Of a stretch of DNA of 64,000 bases, positions 43,909-56,836 are shown piece after piece (the stretch's first letter is position 1; every line of letters begins with the position of its first letter). The stretch lies in NCBI GenBank assembly GCA_018902385.1, contig JABSSW010000038.1, positions 186,001-250,000 of the forward strand. Reading direction: 5' to 3'. A program made the translations under genes and the position numbers. Source of the stretch: Physcia stellaris. Its lineage: Eukaryota > Ascomycota > Lecanoromycetes > Caliciales > Physciaceae. The notes below the pieces were generated by a model. That model saw nothing but the letters and a program-made list of their open reading frames with translations, was not told the DNA's origin and made no database searches.

Positions 43909-45305
43909 ACCGCCGTGTATGCAATCGCTTGGAATAAAGGTTGGTAGGTAGAGAACCTGATGGAAGGCTTCGACGGCGCTTTACAATCTCACGATCGATG
44001 AAAGGCCACATTTAGGAAATATGGTCTGACTGCCGCAAACGGGCCGAAGCCCGGCAACAGCCGCTTCAAGACCCACATCTGCGCTTAAGGTAAAAAGTAC
44101 GTATTCAGATCTACAGTACCGATGCATGATTTTACTAGCCTCCATTTAGGGATGAATTGTATCCTGATGTTGTATGCTGCGGCTGCCTACTCTATAATCC
44201 TGCTAAGTCTACTAAAAGAGATCTCCTTGCTGACTCGTGGACGACTGAGCCTCGAGCCATCCGATGCCAAAGCTATTCCGGATGGAGAAAAAAATTCGGA
44301 TTAGTGGTAGAATACCTATTTAAGCGAGAAATGGACTCGCTTAAGAATTAATTTAATTGTTTTGATTTTCTGGGGCGGGGGTTCGGGGGCTGGGGGTTAG
44401 TGGTTGAGAGTGGCACCGAGGAGGTCTGGAAAGCCATGCAGGCCTCGGCAACCGTTTGAAGGTAGCAGATGCTAATACCACGAACAAAAGCGCGTGCACA
44501 AAGGTACTAAACAACGAGGTGTAGAAAAAGTAGAGAGTAATAAAGTAGAGGCCAGAATATTGCAGAATATCTATAAATAACAATCGTAATCTCGACCTAG
44601 CCGAAGGTCAGGAGGGTTCTGATCCTCGGCTACTGGTAGACGCCATCGCGGCAATCTGGCTTGGCATCCTTGAGCTGGATGCAAAAACTCAACATCCACT
44701 TACTTTACCTACGGGTACACCCCTCTCCTAAGGACTCAACAAGAACTGCTCATAAGGTTTGACCGTTTCGCGACTCTTCGGATGAGCCAGGCTGTTGCAT
44801 TACCCGTCAACCGTGATAGAGTTTGAGAAGGTAAATAAACACGTCCACTATAAACACGTCCGCTTTCTGCCAGTAATTTCTCCCATCCCAACTTGTTATT
44901 GCAAAGAACTCCCGAAGTAATAATTGAGTCTTTCATCGTCTGCTGTATCGATTGCAAATTGCAATTACTGTAATTCCACTTCCCAGCGCGCTCTCTGACG
45001 ATATGGACAGCGATTGTAAACCAACCCCACTGGGGTTGCTCCTCTTAGTGACCGTTGCGCTTCTTCCGCACGTATTCTCTGTGTACGTTTCTCTGGGTAG
45101 CACCTTCCTTTTGACTGCTCTTTGATGAGAGTTATCAATGTATCACTTTTGTGGTCAATGCTTTGTCGAGAAGAGAGACTGACTGGGAATCATCAACAGA
45201 TCACTGCCCCTCATCGCGTTCGCCATCCCTGCGATTTGGATTATCGCAAAACTCAGTATAGTTCCTCAACTCCTCAATCTCGTCCTGTTCCAGAACTCCA
45301 TCGAC
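43909..45305. other. Intergenic region between SEC62 and STU1 (divergent)
   Basis: 1.4 kb with no convincing gene. It contains the G-rich tract at 44372-44396 and a short direct repeat near 44833-44862 ('aaacacgtcc' twice). A 76-codon minus frame at 44353-44583 overlaps the G-rich tract and looks like noise. Promoters of both flanking genes are expected here. Confidence 0.45.
44372..44396 (+). other. G-quadruplex-type G-rich tract
   Basis: Four G-runs of 4 to 5 separated by loops of 1, 3 and 2 nt: GGGG C GGGGG TTC GGGGG CT GGGGG. This matches the standard G4 pattern with very short loops and so is predicted to be stable. It sits in the intergenic region between SEC62 and STU1, immediately right of an AT-rich stretch ('ttaatttaattg'). 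Confidence 0.85.
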
Positions 45306-48300
45306 ATGGAGACCCACGTCTCCAGCTTACTGGATCTTATGCGGTCGAACTCCGTTACCCCGTCAATTATCCAGAACGCTCTTGGCCAGTTGAAAGCCGA
45401 TATCAAGCATAAGCACGTTCCTCAATCGGCAGTGACGTCCATATTCGACATCATTCGGCTTGCATTGGTCGACAACGATTATCTCGACCTCGGTTTCTCC
45501 ACCCTAGGCCACCTGACCAAACGTCTTCTTCAGCAACGCCAAATACCATTACTGGAGTCTCACGCCCGAAGAACCACTCCACTCTTATTCGAACTCCTCG
45601 ACCACGACAAAGAACGTCTTCGAGGCCGTGCTGTTCAAATGCTAGCTGATTTCTCTGCCATCTCCGTCGGTGTCTACTACAATGTCGAGAGCATGTTGCG
45701 AGACGACGGCCTCAGAAGTAGCAGTGCACGAATTGTTGTCGCTGTATGCGAATGGATCATCAAGGTGAGCTGCTTGCTGTCTTCCTTCGAACATTACTGA
45801 CTAGTAACAGGTGCACCAAGAGAACATTCTCAGCCCCCTCCGAGCCCACTCATTCACTGGACCGCTGGCGGAATGCCTCAAACGCAATGACTCTGGTGTC
45901 ACCACTGCCGCTAAGAATGCTCTGATAGAGTTATTCAGGTGCGCTAAATCCACCTATTGACACGAACTTGGGCGCTGATGATCATCCAGGAACATGGCTG
46001 AGGTCAACAAAGATGATCTTCGGTCCACCCTTCGACAACGCCGAATCCCTGCGTCTATCGTCGAAGACATCATGTCTCATATCACTACAACCCATGAAGC
46101 CACCATCACTCAACCGACAGAACTTCCAGCTCAACCTACACACCCTCGTACCGTTCCTCGTTCAATAGAACCCGAACCCCAGCCTACACGGCCTCGTCCT
46201 ATCACTCGTCCTGGTAAGTTTTCTCTCTTCCTTTTCTTTCTTTCCGATTTTCCTTCTATCGTAGGTCGTCTCGGACTTAGGAAAGCCGTGCGGTAGTCCA
46301 ACGCTTACCCGTGAATGGTGTTGCTGATGCGTCACGAACGACAGTCTTCGAATCCACGCATTCAGCCGTCACGGAAATAGCTACTCGTGCACCGCCTGTT
46401 ATACCCGCAGAGCCCAAGGATGCACTTCCTACCGCCACCCTACCTTTACAGAACACTCCCACAACTACAGAAGTAGCAGGTAGGTCTTGCGCATCAGGTC
46501 TTGGCCGGGGAGGGAAACGCTGACGGCAAGTAAACAGATGCTACCACCCCACTTCCATACTTGCCTGAGCCCTCTGCTGCAGAACTCGAGGCATCACAGA
46601 TCGAACCTCTCTATGTCGAGTCATTCAAACACATGGACTCTTTATTTGCCGATATGCTACCACACTTTGCCGGAAAAGAGACCGAGCAAAACTGGACACA
46701 CAGAGAACAAAGTGTCCTGAAGATACGCAGAATCACGCGTGGCAACGCTCCCGAGACGTACCTAGCACACTACAGCTCAGCCATCAAGTCCATGGTAGAC
46801 GCACTCGTCAAAGGCTGCACATCACTGAGGACAAGCTTGTCTACAGCATCATGCCATTGCGTGCAGGATCTCGCACGAAAACTCAAGGGAGGGTTTGATC
46901 CCATGGTCGAGGTATGCCGATATCGCTGTGTTGCCTACCTTGCCATCCCACAAAAGCATTGCTGACTTGAATTCTATGTCTAGGTACTCCTCCAATGTTT
47001 CCTCAAGCTCTGTGCGGCAACGAAAAAAATCACCTCTGCAGCAGGCAATGCCTGTGTTACAGAGCTGATGTCTTCTGTCACCTTCACCGGCCGCATTAGC
47101 CAACATTTGCTCGATGCAACCCTGGACAAGAACGTTCAACCACGTCTTTATGCCACCAAATGGATCATGATCGTGCTCACAAGATATGGACGACAGCGAT
47201 CAGTTCTTGACCACAATTCTGACAACCTCGCGGCAGCCATTACCAATGGACTCAACGACAGGGATAAAGATGTTAGGGAGGCAATGAGACCCACCTTCTG
47301 GGCTTTTGCTAGACTGTGGAAGGACAAGTCCCAGAAGTGAGTCGTGTTATGATTGATAATCTTACTTACTAACCTTGGGTTGATACAGTATTCTCTCCAA
47401 GCTGGATAAAACCAAGCAGGACCTGGTCCTCCGCGATGCGGCAAACCCATTTCCCGAAGACTGGTATGCTGCTCCATCATCGTCCAACAATGCACCAGCC
47501 AAAGGTCCATCGACAAAATCATCCATCAGAGAGGCCATTGCCCAATCCCGTCTGCAAAAGAAGGCACCTGTCGATCGGCCAGGGTCAGCCGCCGACGTGG
47601 CTACTCCAGCTCGAGACATCGCAGCTCAAATCCCTGCAAGGTACGTACATTACTCCATGTTTCATCTCTACTATTGTTTTCGAACACCAGAGCTGACTGG
47701 CATATGATGGACAGACCTAAATCATCACTCATGACAACCCGAAGGCCTGCACTTGCGAGCTCAGGTAGCATGTCCTCAGCACCTGTCCGTCCCAACAGAC
47801 CTGTTCGAAAGGTTGATACGAAAACCGACGCCAAAGCTGAAACCATCCCCATCGCCCGACCAAACTCGACACCAGCTGCCAAGTCAAGTCGGACCCTCGA
47901 AGGGCGCACACCCGCTAAAGCCTCTGCTAAAGCAACACCCGCCCCTAAAGTCGAAGCAGCGACTATCACAGAACCAGCAGCAGCTGGTCCAGACGCTCAG
48001 AAAAGAGTAAGCTGGTCTGAGGACGACGTGCCCGTCGAATTCTATAGCTATCGCCCCTCCAACGAAGTGGGTTTCGCCTCGATAGGAAAGCCGCCTGCCG
48101 ACCCGGTTGATACGATAACACGTAACCCGGGTAAAGGAAAGGCGACAGATCCAGTCGGCCAAATCACTACTTCGTCGAGCAACGAAGCAACTACCCGCTT
48201 GGAAAGTCGGACGTTTCGGTGCCCGTCAGATAAGCCAGCAACATTACCGGTCGAGCCCTCGGAGTTCCCGGCTAGTGAAGCTACTGATCTTTCGGTTGAT

Positions 48301-49503
48301 GGAACATTCAACATCCCTGCTCCAGAACTCGCTGCTCACCTCACACCTAGAACGCCCCGACGTTCGTCTCTCAAATCATCTAATCGCCCAGACCTCTCCA
48401 AGGAGCCACAAACAACATCTGACACTACCTCAGTCGCAACGCGCACCTTATCCGACAACACAGCACAAACCTCGATTGAAGATGATTCGCACCCCCAGGA
48501 ATTCGCAACTGCGACTAGACTCTCCCAAAGTCCTCGGCCACTCGCTAGCCGAAAGGAAGCCAACAAGAGCTCTGGAGATAGCCGTCCTCTAAGGGTCTAC
48601 GAAGACGACGGTCAGGTATCCGAGGATATATGGCTCGAGCTCGCTCTCGAATCACCTCCATCTACATTAGGGGCCAAAGCAGTCCTTTCTGAACTGCCTA
48701 TCAATACCGATATCAGCAAGCGGAGGAACTCGTTCTCCGCCAAGACCACTGCATATGAGAATATCGGCGTCTACCAAGCACGCCAGGCCATTGGACGTGC
48801 AATTCCACGAATCAAGGAAGGGACAGTCGATCAAGAAAATCTCAAAGACCTCAGGAGGCTCATCAACCGAGATAATCTGTGGGCACAGGCCGAAGAAGGT
48901 CAGGCAATGTTCGACGAACTTGTCTTGGCCCTGGTTGGCGTCCTCCATGGAAGTTCCTCCTACGCTGACATGGCCGAGGCCAAACTTGAACGGCTGAGGC
49001 TGGAGGCTATATACGCCTTACAAGCACTTAATATCAAGAACAAGACCGACCTTCACAAATGGCGACTACGCATCGTCAAGACCTTGATCATAGCTCGGAA
49101 TGATTACCCCGACAGTCGGCACATTATATTCATGATGACGAAATTCCTCGAAACTCTAACCGACCAGGAAGAACAGCAGGACAGTCTCGACTGCCTCTTG
49201 AAACTCCTTGAGTCGACGAACACGGTCAAATTGGAAAGTCATGCGATCGTCATGGCGATTGAGCTTATTACTTATATTCTTACCCGGGGCAACCAAGGTC
49301 TCAGCGACGACGTCGAATGTCGACTGGGGCGCATTGCATGTCAGGCCTTGATGGAGTTCGATACGGGGTTGAGACTGGCGGGAACGGAGATGGCCACGAA
49401 GATGTTCTACGTGGTCAAGCCGGAAAGCCGATACTGGTCTCTTATGCTTGACCTGTCGGCAGAACACAAGTACCTCATTACTTATTATGTCTCGAGGGCT
49501 TAG
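45306..49503 (+). CDS. STU1: STU1 / CLASP microtubule-binding protein
   Basis: STU1 is the fungal CLASP protein that stabilises spindle microtubules and acts at kinetochores. The start METHVSSLLDLMRSNSVT at 45306 matches the family N-terminus. Exon 1 runs to 45764 and exon 2 begins at 45811. Further short introns lie near 45940-45990, 46213-46300, 46480-46540, 46912-46984, 47338-47390 and 47640-47715. TOG/CLASP-type HEAT repeats occur in the N-terminal third (IFDIIRLALVD, RGRAVQMLADFSAI, and a second block with VLLQCFLKLCAATKK, LYATKWIMIVLTRYG). A long Ser/Thr/Pro/Lys-rich region follows (47.7-48.7 kb), which is the microtubule-binding type of sequence. The C-terminal helical domain is encoded at 48.8-49.5 kb (LVLALVGVLHGSSSYADM, VMAIELITYIL) and ends HKYLITYYVSRA. 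Total is about 1,150 residues; exact exon edges in the middle are approximate. Confidence 0.9.
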
Positions 49504-50156
49504 GAAGGAGGGAGAAGGGAGAGTGGACGGTGGGAGTAACGATGTGAACGGCCGGATTTTCCTTTTTGTTTGTACCAGTTTGCGCTTTAGCGGGCGTTTT
49601 CCCGGTGGTACTTCGTCTTTCAGCGTTGGTGTTCAGGATTTTCTGTTTTTGTACCAAGATGGCGATTGTAGACGCTCTGTACATAGGGTAGAGAGTCTCT
49701 CGTATCAGAGTCAGTCAAGCCATTGGCTGTGACTGGATAGAAAGATCGACGAGGCTCATGTGTACACAATTAGATATTCGAGAGTGATTTTGCCATGACT
49801 GCTTCGGTGAGCTCGAGTGAAATGGTTGATGGGGATGGATGATAAATCAATCGACCTTGTGCTGACTGACCAGGGCTATGGATCACTCTGATTCCAGTAT
49901 TGAGGACAGCAATTTAAGTCAGTACCGTAATTGTGTTGAATTGATTCAATTCCAGGGCTAGCGTGAACATCATATCATAGACCAGTTGTGATTGGCTGGA
50001 AGCGCCCCACCAAGCCCACTGACATTTTTGTCGTTGAGATGGTCATTGCAGACATCTGGACATCTTCAAAGCACCGCCTAAACCTCTCAGAAGCTCACAT
50101 TTGCCCTTCCCTTCCCATATCCGCTCCTTAATCACCCCCATCGCTTGTATACCATC
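49504..50156. other. Intergenic: STU1 3' end and eIF5A promoter
   Basis: 650 bp without a gene. A pyrimidine-rich stretch directly before eIF5A ('ttgcccttcccttcccat', near 50101) is typical of promoters of highly expressed fungal translation genes. Confidence 0.5.
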
Positions 50157-50851
50157 ATGGCCGACGACGCCCAGGTAAGTGCACTCGCACAACCCCGCCC
50201 CCCATCCGAAGATTTTGGAGAAGCCCCCAAAACACCAACTGTGCAGACCTTTGCTTACCAACCCTATAGCATGAGCACACCTTCGAGAGCGCCGATGCTG
50301 GCGCCTCCACTACCTATCCTATGCAGTGTTCCGCCCTCCGCAAGAACGGTTTCGTCGTCATCAAGAGCCGCCCTTGCAAGATCGTGGAGATGAGCACCTC
50401 CAAGACCGGAAAGCACGGTCACGCCAAGGTCCATCTTGTCGCTATCGATATCTTTACCGGCAAGAAACTCGAGGATCTTTGTCCCTCTACCCATAATATG
50501 GATGTCCCGAACGTCATCCGCAAGGAATATCAACTCGTGAGTCACCACCCGCAGGAAGTGTCGGGAATACCTTGCGCATTTGACTGATATGGCCTCAGTT
50601 GGATATCTCTGACGATGACTTCTTGTCCCTCATGTCTGAGGACGGTGTTACCAAGGACGATGTCAAGATTCCCGACGGCGAGATTGGCGAGAAGATCCAA
50701 AAGCTCTTCCGTGTCGACGAGAAGGATACTAGTGAGTGAACATATTGGCAATGACTTACTGCCAGGGCTAATGATCTCAGACGTTATCGTTCTTACCTCG
50801 ATGGGCGAAGAGGTTGCCATCGAAGCGAAGGAAGCCCCTCGCGGTGCCTAA
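50157..50851 (+). CDS. Translation factor eIF5A (hypusine-containing)
   Basis: eIF5A promotes peptide-bond formation at difficult sequences and termination; it carries the unique hypusine modification. Exon 1 is 18 nt (50157-50174, MADDAQ). Exon 2 starts at 50270 ([13 protein letters not shown]). Two more introns lie near 50536-50599 ([13 protein letters not shown]) and 50732-50780 (DEKDT|NVIVL). The protein is about 160 residues and ends [14 protein letters not shown]. The hypusine loop [12 protein letters not shown] is intact; the modified lysine is residue 54 (TGK54HG), matching K51 of yeast. The N-terminal SH3-like domain ([22 protein letters not shown]) and C-terminal OB fold are both full length. 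Very strong call. The short first exon ending after MADDAQ makes the start unambiguous. Confidence 0.98.
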
Positions 50852-51559
50852 GTTCAAAATCTTCGACGTCTCTCGGTTGTAGGCTGGGGCATTGGAATAG
50901 ACCAAGACTCCAGTATCTGGAACTGATGAGTGTATCATGGCGAGCATGTTCATTGCTCTACCAATATATCCTGCATGGTTTGTCGGTGGATGTGCGTGGA
51001 GGGTAACTTTGGTTTTCGGCCGAATCTGCTGTATGTAAGGGTGGCTCTGAAGAAGCATCTCGGATACAACACAGATTTTGCATGGAGTTCTGATGATCGG
51101 AACGACAATTATGTAGAAAAAAATCAATGATATGTGTGCCACAGATTCTAGTTGTATCGGCAATTGCAAGTTGTTGCTTTCCCGAGCACGAATCGCAATC
51201 CAACCTAATGGATTGGCTCTGGTGACTTGCAGGAAATCTACTGAGATGAATTCGTGGTGTCCACCCTGGTCAGTCAACTGTGATGTGTGTGGGGAGATAC
51301 CTTGATTCTCCAATAATCTGAACAACGACCGCACTTCGCATTTCCATATATCAAATCCCATGACTTCTACAGACTTGTCACCGCGAAGGCCCAAATCGGA
51401 ACCGGAACGTGTTGTAAGAAAACACGTCCAAGACATTATTGCGTAAAGTTCCAAGCAAACCCGCCTCAACACTCATTTGCCATTAGGTTTTCACAGCAAT
51501 CCAAGAATTTCATTTCATGATCATTATTCTACCTTCATTTTCGTCATCTCCCGTGTAGA
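50852..51559. other. Intergenic: eIF5A 3' region and RRN7 promoter
   Basis: 700 bp. A 231-codon minus-strand frame (50777-51472) crosses it and overlaps the end of eIF5A, but it has no domain, no recognisable motif and an unlikely composition. I see nothing else. Confidence 0.5.
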
Positions 51560-53648
51560 AATGGTTCAATACCAGAAAGGTCCAGTGTGTGGAGTCGATA
51601 ATTGCAGAGAGACGCGCTACTACGAGGACAGCGGCTTGCTGTTCTGCAGAAGGAACGGCCATCAGCGACATGTAGGCATCTCAGAACAGGCCACAAGCTG
51701 GCAGAATGACTGAGCTGTGGTCTTGAAGGGTCTCGTGATCACGCAACAAGACGAAGACGAAGACTTTGTGTCTCAAGGCCAGAAGACAAGGCGGAAGAAG
51801 GACGTCCAGGAAAAGGGCTCTCGAAGTACAAGCTTCATGATGTGAAAATTGGTTTTCTATCGACTAATCCATCGTTGAAGTATACACCGGCACCAAGGCG
51901 CTCGAGCTTTTTCTTCAATGCTATCAGTTGATTTTACGGAAACAGTGCTGGACCCTGATTCACACGCATCACCTGCCAGTGGAACTTGAGGTTGTTGTTA
52001 AAGATCTATGGGAACTTCGTCTCCAGCTTCTCAAGGACAGACTACAAACCACCGTGGATACAGAAGAGGTCTTCAGCTCTCAGCCACAAACCGATACCGA
52101 AGATGAAGCAAAAGATCATGACGCCGGCAAGAAATGGGAACTTCGTGGAAGGCAGACCCCGAGCTTGCTTGAAACGCTTAGTATTTGCTATTTAGGAACG
52201 ACTATTCTGCGCTTGCCCATAAGCTTGGGAGATTTCCATCGGTATGAGGCAATCAGATGCTAAACAAAAAGCACCTTGACTGACATAAATCGATACTCGA
52301 CAGCTGGGCGACTAGAGAGGAAATCCCTTTCATCCGAGCAATACGAGAAGTTCCCAACGTCATGAAGAACAAGCTTCCTGCCCGCTATATTGCAGCACTC
52401 GACACCCAGGTAGCTAGTGTCTCCTTACGAACGACAAGAGCTAACAAGATACAGTCGCTTCTCCATGCGGACGACCTGCGTAAGAGTGTCATTCATCTTT
52501 GCCTGCTCTTCAATTATAGCTTTGAGCTTGTCCTTCCGCCCCTGAATCATCCCCTGTTCCTGTTTCGTTACATCAGAGACCTTGCATTACCACGTACGTC
52601 TCTATCACTGCACAGAAATGTTGAGCCTAGCTAACTGTATTATTAAGTCGAAATGTACAGGGTGACCAGTCGCATAACAGAGCTGCTCTCAATCGCTTAC
52701 TCCTTTCCCACATTAGGAGGGAGACAGGCAGCATCGTCATTCCCTGAAGTCCGGCTCATGGCCCTTTTAGTCGTCGCTGTGAAGCTACATCACCCTTTCG
52801 ATCATGTTCAACGATACGCCACAGCCTTAAATGATTCAGGCATTATGACGGTGGATTGGGACCTATGGTGCAAAGAGCAGAAGGACTTCGACAAGCGACT
52901 GACCTCAGGAGGAAAACTGGGCCGAGGGAATGAGCTGAAAACACAGGATCGAGACGTTCTCGATATGACCGGAGCCCAGATGGACGAGTATCTTGACTGG
53001 TTCGAGCGAACATGGGTACCAGAAGGAAACCAGCAGGCTCAGAAAGGGGGCCTTCCAGCCCAGCTACTGGATATGTTCCCCACTGGTCGCCTTGATGGAT
53101 CCTCTGCACCGGTCGTTGATTTGAAAGGCTTAATCGACGCAGATCAGGAAGCTCTTGACGCGAAACTCAAAGCAGCTCAAGGCAGCCTGAAGACTCGTGG
53201 CATCGTGTCGGAGGAGAGAGCGGGCAAGAGTAAAGTGCCTGTGCGGCGGGTTGGGAGTTTCTACAAGCGGTACAGGAAGGAAGAAGATCTTCCACCTACT
53301 GCCAAAGTATTCTATGAGGCCGCTGCAAGCCTGATTGCGGTATCTCTTCACACATTGCTCGTAGCAGTCCTGCAGACGGAACAGAAGCTTTTAAAGTACA
53401 GGAAGAATCAACTCAAGGAGGCCGATGTGGCAGACAGCGGGGACGAGAGTCCCGACCAGGCTCAGGAGAATCATAAGGATAAAGGCATGGAGGATGCTGG
53501 ACCCATGAGCGCAGGCCAGGGAGAGGATGGCGAAGAGCAAGTCACAGGCTTTCCCGGTCTTACTCAGGAAGACATCGAGCGGCTGGGATCATTGGATATT
53601 GACAACTCGGATAGCGAGACTTCAAGAATGCGGACGGATTCGGACTGA
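51560..53648 (+). CDS. RRN7: RRN7, RNA polymerase I core factor subunit (TFIIB-like)
   Basis: Rrn7 is the TFIIB-like subunit of the core factor that recruits RNA polymerase I to rDNA promoters. The start MVQYQKGPVCGVDNCRETRYYEDSGLLFC at 51560 carries the N-terminal zinc ribbon (CX4C...C, then NGHQ) that defines the family (quoted here as MVQYQKGPVCGVDNC and TRYYEDSGLLFC). Introns: after GHQRH near 51671 (joining GLVITQQDEDED), near 51825-51885 (joining YTGTKALELFLQCYQLIL), and others near 52265-52305, 52410-52455 and 52595-52650. Two helical cyclin-like repeats follow (LELFLQCYQLILRKQCW, VEVVVKDLWELRLQLL region; LPLFHLCLLFNYSFELVLP region). The C-terminal half contains VRLMALLVVAVKLHHPFD, MDEYLDWFERTWV and an acidic tail ending MRTDSD at 53648. 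About 600 residues. The 3' end is only about 235 bp from the ubiquitin gene. Confidence 0.88.
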
Positions 53649-53883
53649 TATATCTCTTATATGAATTCGCCATGACAAACCTTTGATGCCAATAATGTGA
53701 AGTAAAGGGGCTCTGTCAGACACCATGTCCAGCATCAGGGCGAGCAGGGCAAGGGTTTGACATCCCTCGCTTAAGTCTTGGCATTGCCATCCGCATTCGT
53801 CGAATTTGCCCTTCTGACATCGAAGAAATCCATTACCAACGTTGATCATCTTTGACAGTCGCATAGAGCACAACACCGCTATC

Positions 53884-54852
<969 letters not shown>

Positions 54853-55287
54853 AGGTATGCGGGTGAGGTTGTGAGATCGTGGAGGAGAATGAGAGGCACG
54901 GAGAGTAAGGGGCGAGCCATACAGATTGAGTCTCTAGTACAGCAGGCTTAGGCAAATGATGAGCTGTTTCTGCTGCGTGTGCTCATACTATTCGTGACAG
55001 GATCGCTATGTTCTTTAGACAGTGCAGAGAGCAGAGATTCATGAATGAAGCTGACGACAGCGAGGATTTGCGTCTGGATATGGCCTAGTTCGGGCTGTTT
55101 GATTCGTATAAATGTATCTTGTCTTGCTTCTCTAGGGATGTGAAAGTACAACTCTGGGGTATCATGTTCTGACAGCTGTGAACCGTGCCCTGAGCGCTCT
55201 ATCCGAGCACCATCAGCCCTTACTATATCCTCTTAACGCCAACAACATCTCCCTTATCCCAATCCGAACAAAGTTTCCCAACGCATC

Positions 55288-56388
55288 CTAATCACCCTTC
55301 TTCGCAGCAAGACTCCCATGCCTAGAAAGCGGTCAGCGCACCCTCCTACCCTGCCCCATCTCCCAGAAAACTCACGCAAAAAACAGCATCTTAATAGCAA
55401 GCGCCAACCCCACATGCGCCGCCACCACCGCAACCACAATGCCCCTACTCGTCCTCTTCTCCACAACACTAACAACAGGCCACAGATTGCGGACCAAAAA
55501 CCCCGCACTAACCACCAACCCGACGGCGACAAACACCCAATTCAGCACCGTGACGGGGCTCCAACTGATCAGCGCGACCGGGATCCAAATGATATTCGCA
55601 TACCCGTACAGCGCCCAGCACTCCACGAGCCCGATACCTTCGCCTGCGGCGCCATACCACCTCAACAGCCCCCACAGCACGACGGGCACCACGAGCGTGT
55701 ATCCGTACACGAGCCCCGCGGCGCCGCTGAGCAGGCGGAAGTCGTACGCGAAGTGCTCTATGCGGTTCCAGGCGAGGTACTGGCTGATGGTGCCGGTGAG
55801 GAAGAGGATGAAGACGACGGTGGTGGCGAGCCAGAAGGGGCCGTAGAGGTCTGCGTTGCCGTCCAGGGTGTCGAGGAAGGGGGAGCGTGGGTAGAGGGCT
55901 GCGAGGCAGCGGGTGAGCACGGTGGTGGTGTCGACGTCGAAGAATTGGGCGTAGAAGGGGAGGGACCAGAGGTAGCGTTTTGAGGAGGGCGTGGAGGCTG
56001 TTGTGGGTGGGGGGAGGGTGTTGGGTTTGTTGAGGGGGTTGGTGGGGTCTGTGAAGTCTGGGGGAGACGGGGAGGAATTAGCTTCTGGGGGTGGGAATGG
56101 CGGACGGCGAGGAGGATGGGAGGTTGGGGAGATGGGTTCAGGGGTTGAGGGTGCTTGAGATGGCGGAATGAGACATTGATTGTGTGCGAAGTAGTCGATC
56201 GAACGAGGAGTATACGCGATGTAGGGAAAGCTTACTGGAGGAGTGGAACTCGAGGTCCTCTTGAAGATCTGTATGCCCCAGATCGCCCTACAGATCAGAT
56301 CAGCTTGATTGACTTGGCAGCCCGCGCGTCCGAGGGATCATACCTCTGCATCAACATCTACGACAACGTCGTAGCCTCGGTTGGCCAT
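55288..56388 (-). CDS. YIPF1/2-type Yip1-domain Golgi membrane protein
   Basis: Yip1-family proteins are multi-pass Golgi/ER membrane proteins that interact with Rab GTPases. The start at 56388 reads MANRGYDVVVDVDAE. Introns follow near 56343-56290 (to GDLGHTDLQEDLEFHSS), near 56238-56156 (to TPSTPEPISPTS) and near 55370-55330 (to the last exon AHGSLAAKKGD, stop 55288-55290). The N-terminal 100 residues are Pro/Ser-rich and cytosolic. The family signature DPTNPLNKPNT...YLWSLPFYAQFFDVDTT precedes five membrane segments (FWLATTVVFILFLTGTI, LVYGYTLVVPVVLWGLL, YGYANIIWIPVALISW, VTVLNWVFVAVGLVVSAG and IVVAVVAAHVGLALAI). It converges on the ubiquitin gene. The coding strand of the Pro-rich exon is very C-rich, leaving long G-runs on the plus strand (55.99-56.07 kb). 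Confidence 0.88.
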
Positions 56389-56836
56389 GATGATAGTAGT
56401 AGTATCACCAAACTGGAAATTGAAGAGAGCTCGACTTTGGGCTGTCGTGTCGTTCTGACAGTCGGCTAGCTTACCTAATTCGTCACGGTCTACGAAAACG
56501 CCAAGCTTTGAAGTGCAAGGGACGCTTCGAAGACCGGGGGCTACTGGTAGATCAGATGGAGATCTCGAAGCTGACGCTGAATATACTGCAGCGCAGTGCC
56601 TGAGTATGCTAATTTATGGATAATAACAGTATGAGGTGTTTAAAAGGTACATTATGACGACTATTAATGCCGCCCATCATCTACTTGAAGTCAGGATCCA
56701 CTTCTTCAGGCCGATAGCGTACTGGTTGGAAAGCCTCCCAATCCATGCCCTTGATCAAGGTGATTGATCAATGTTGGTAGCATCGCCGAGACAACCTGAA
56801 GGCTGTTCTCTTTCTTGGCAGTCGAACTAATGATTG
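56389..56836. other. Intergenic between TBC and YIPF genes
   Basis: 450 bp, promoter of the YIPF-type gene on the left and 3' end of the TBC gene on the right. No gene or RNA recognised. Confidence 0.5.

Noticed and set aside
44600-44650. tRNA-like or hairpin sequence near 'gccgaaggtcaggag'
   Set aside because: I could not fold a full cloverleaf with A-box and B-box at proper spacing.
50777-51472. 231-codon minus-strand frame next to eIF5A
   Set aside because: Overlaps the last exon of eIF5A in antisense, has no domain and an unlikely composition; it lies in 3' and promoter sequence.
55318-55983. 221-codon plus-strand frame
   Set aside because: Antisense shadow of the YIPF-type gene; rich in His, Pro and Arg from the complementary GC-rich codons.
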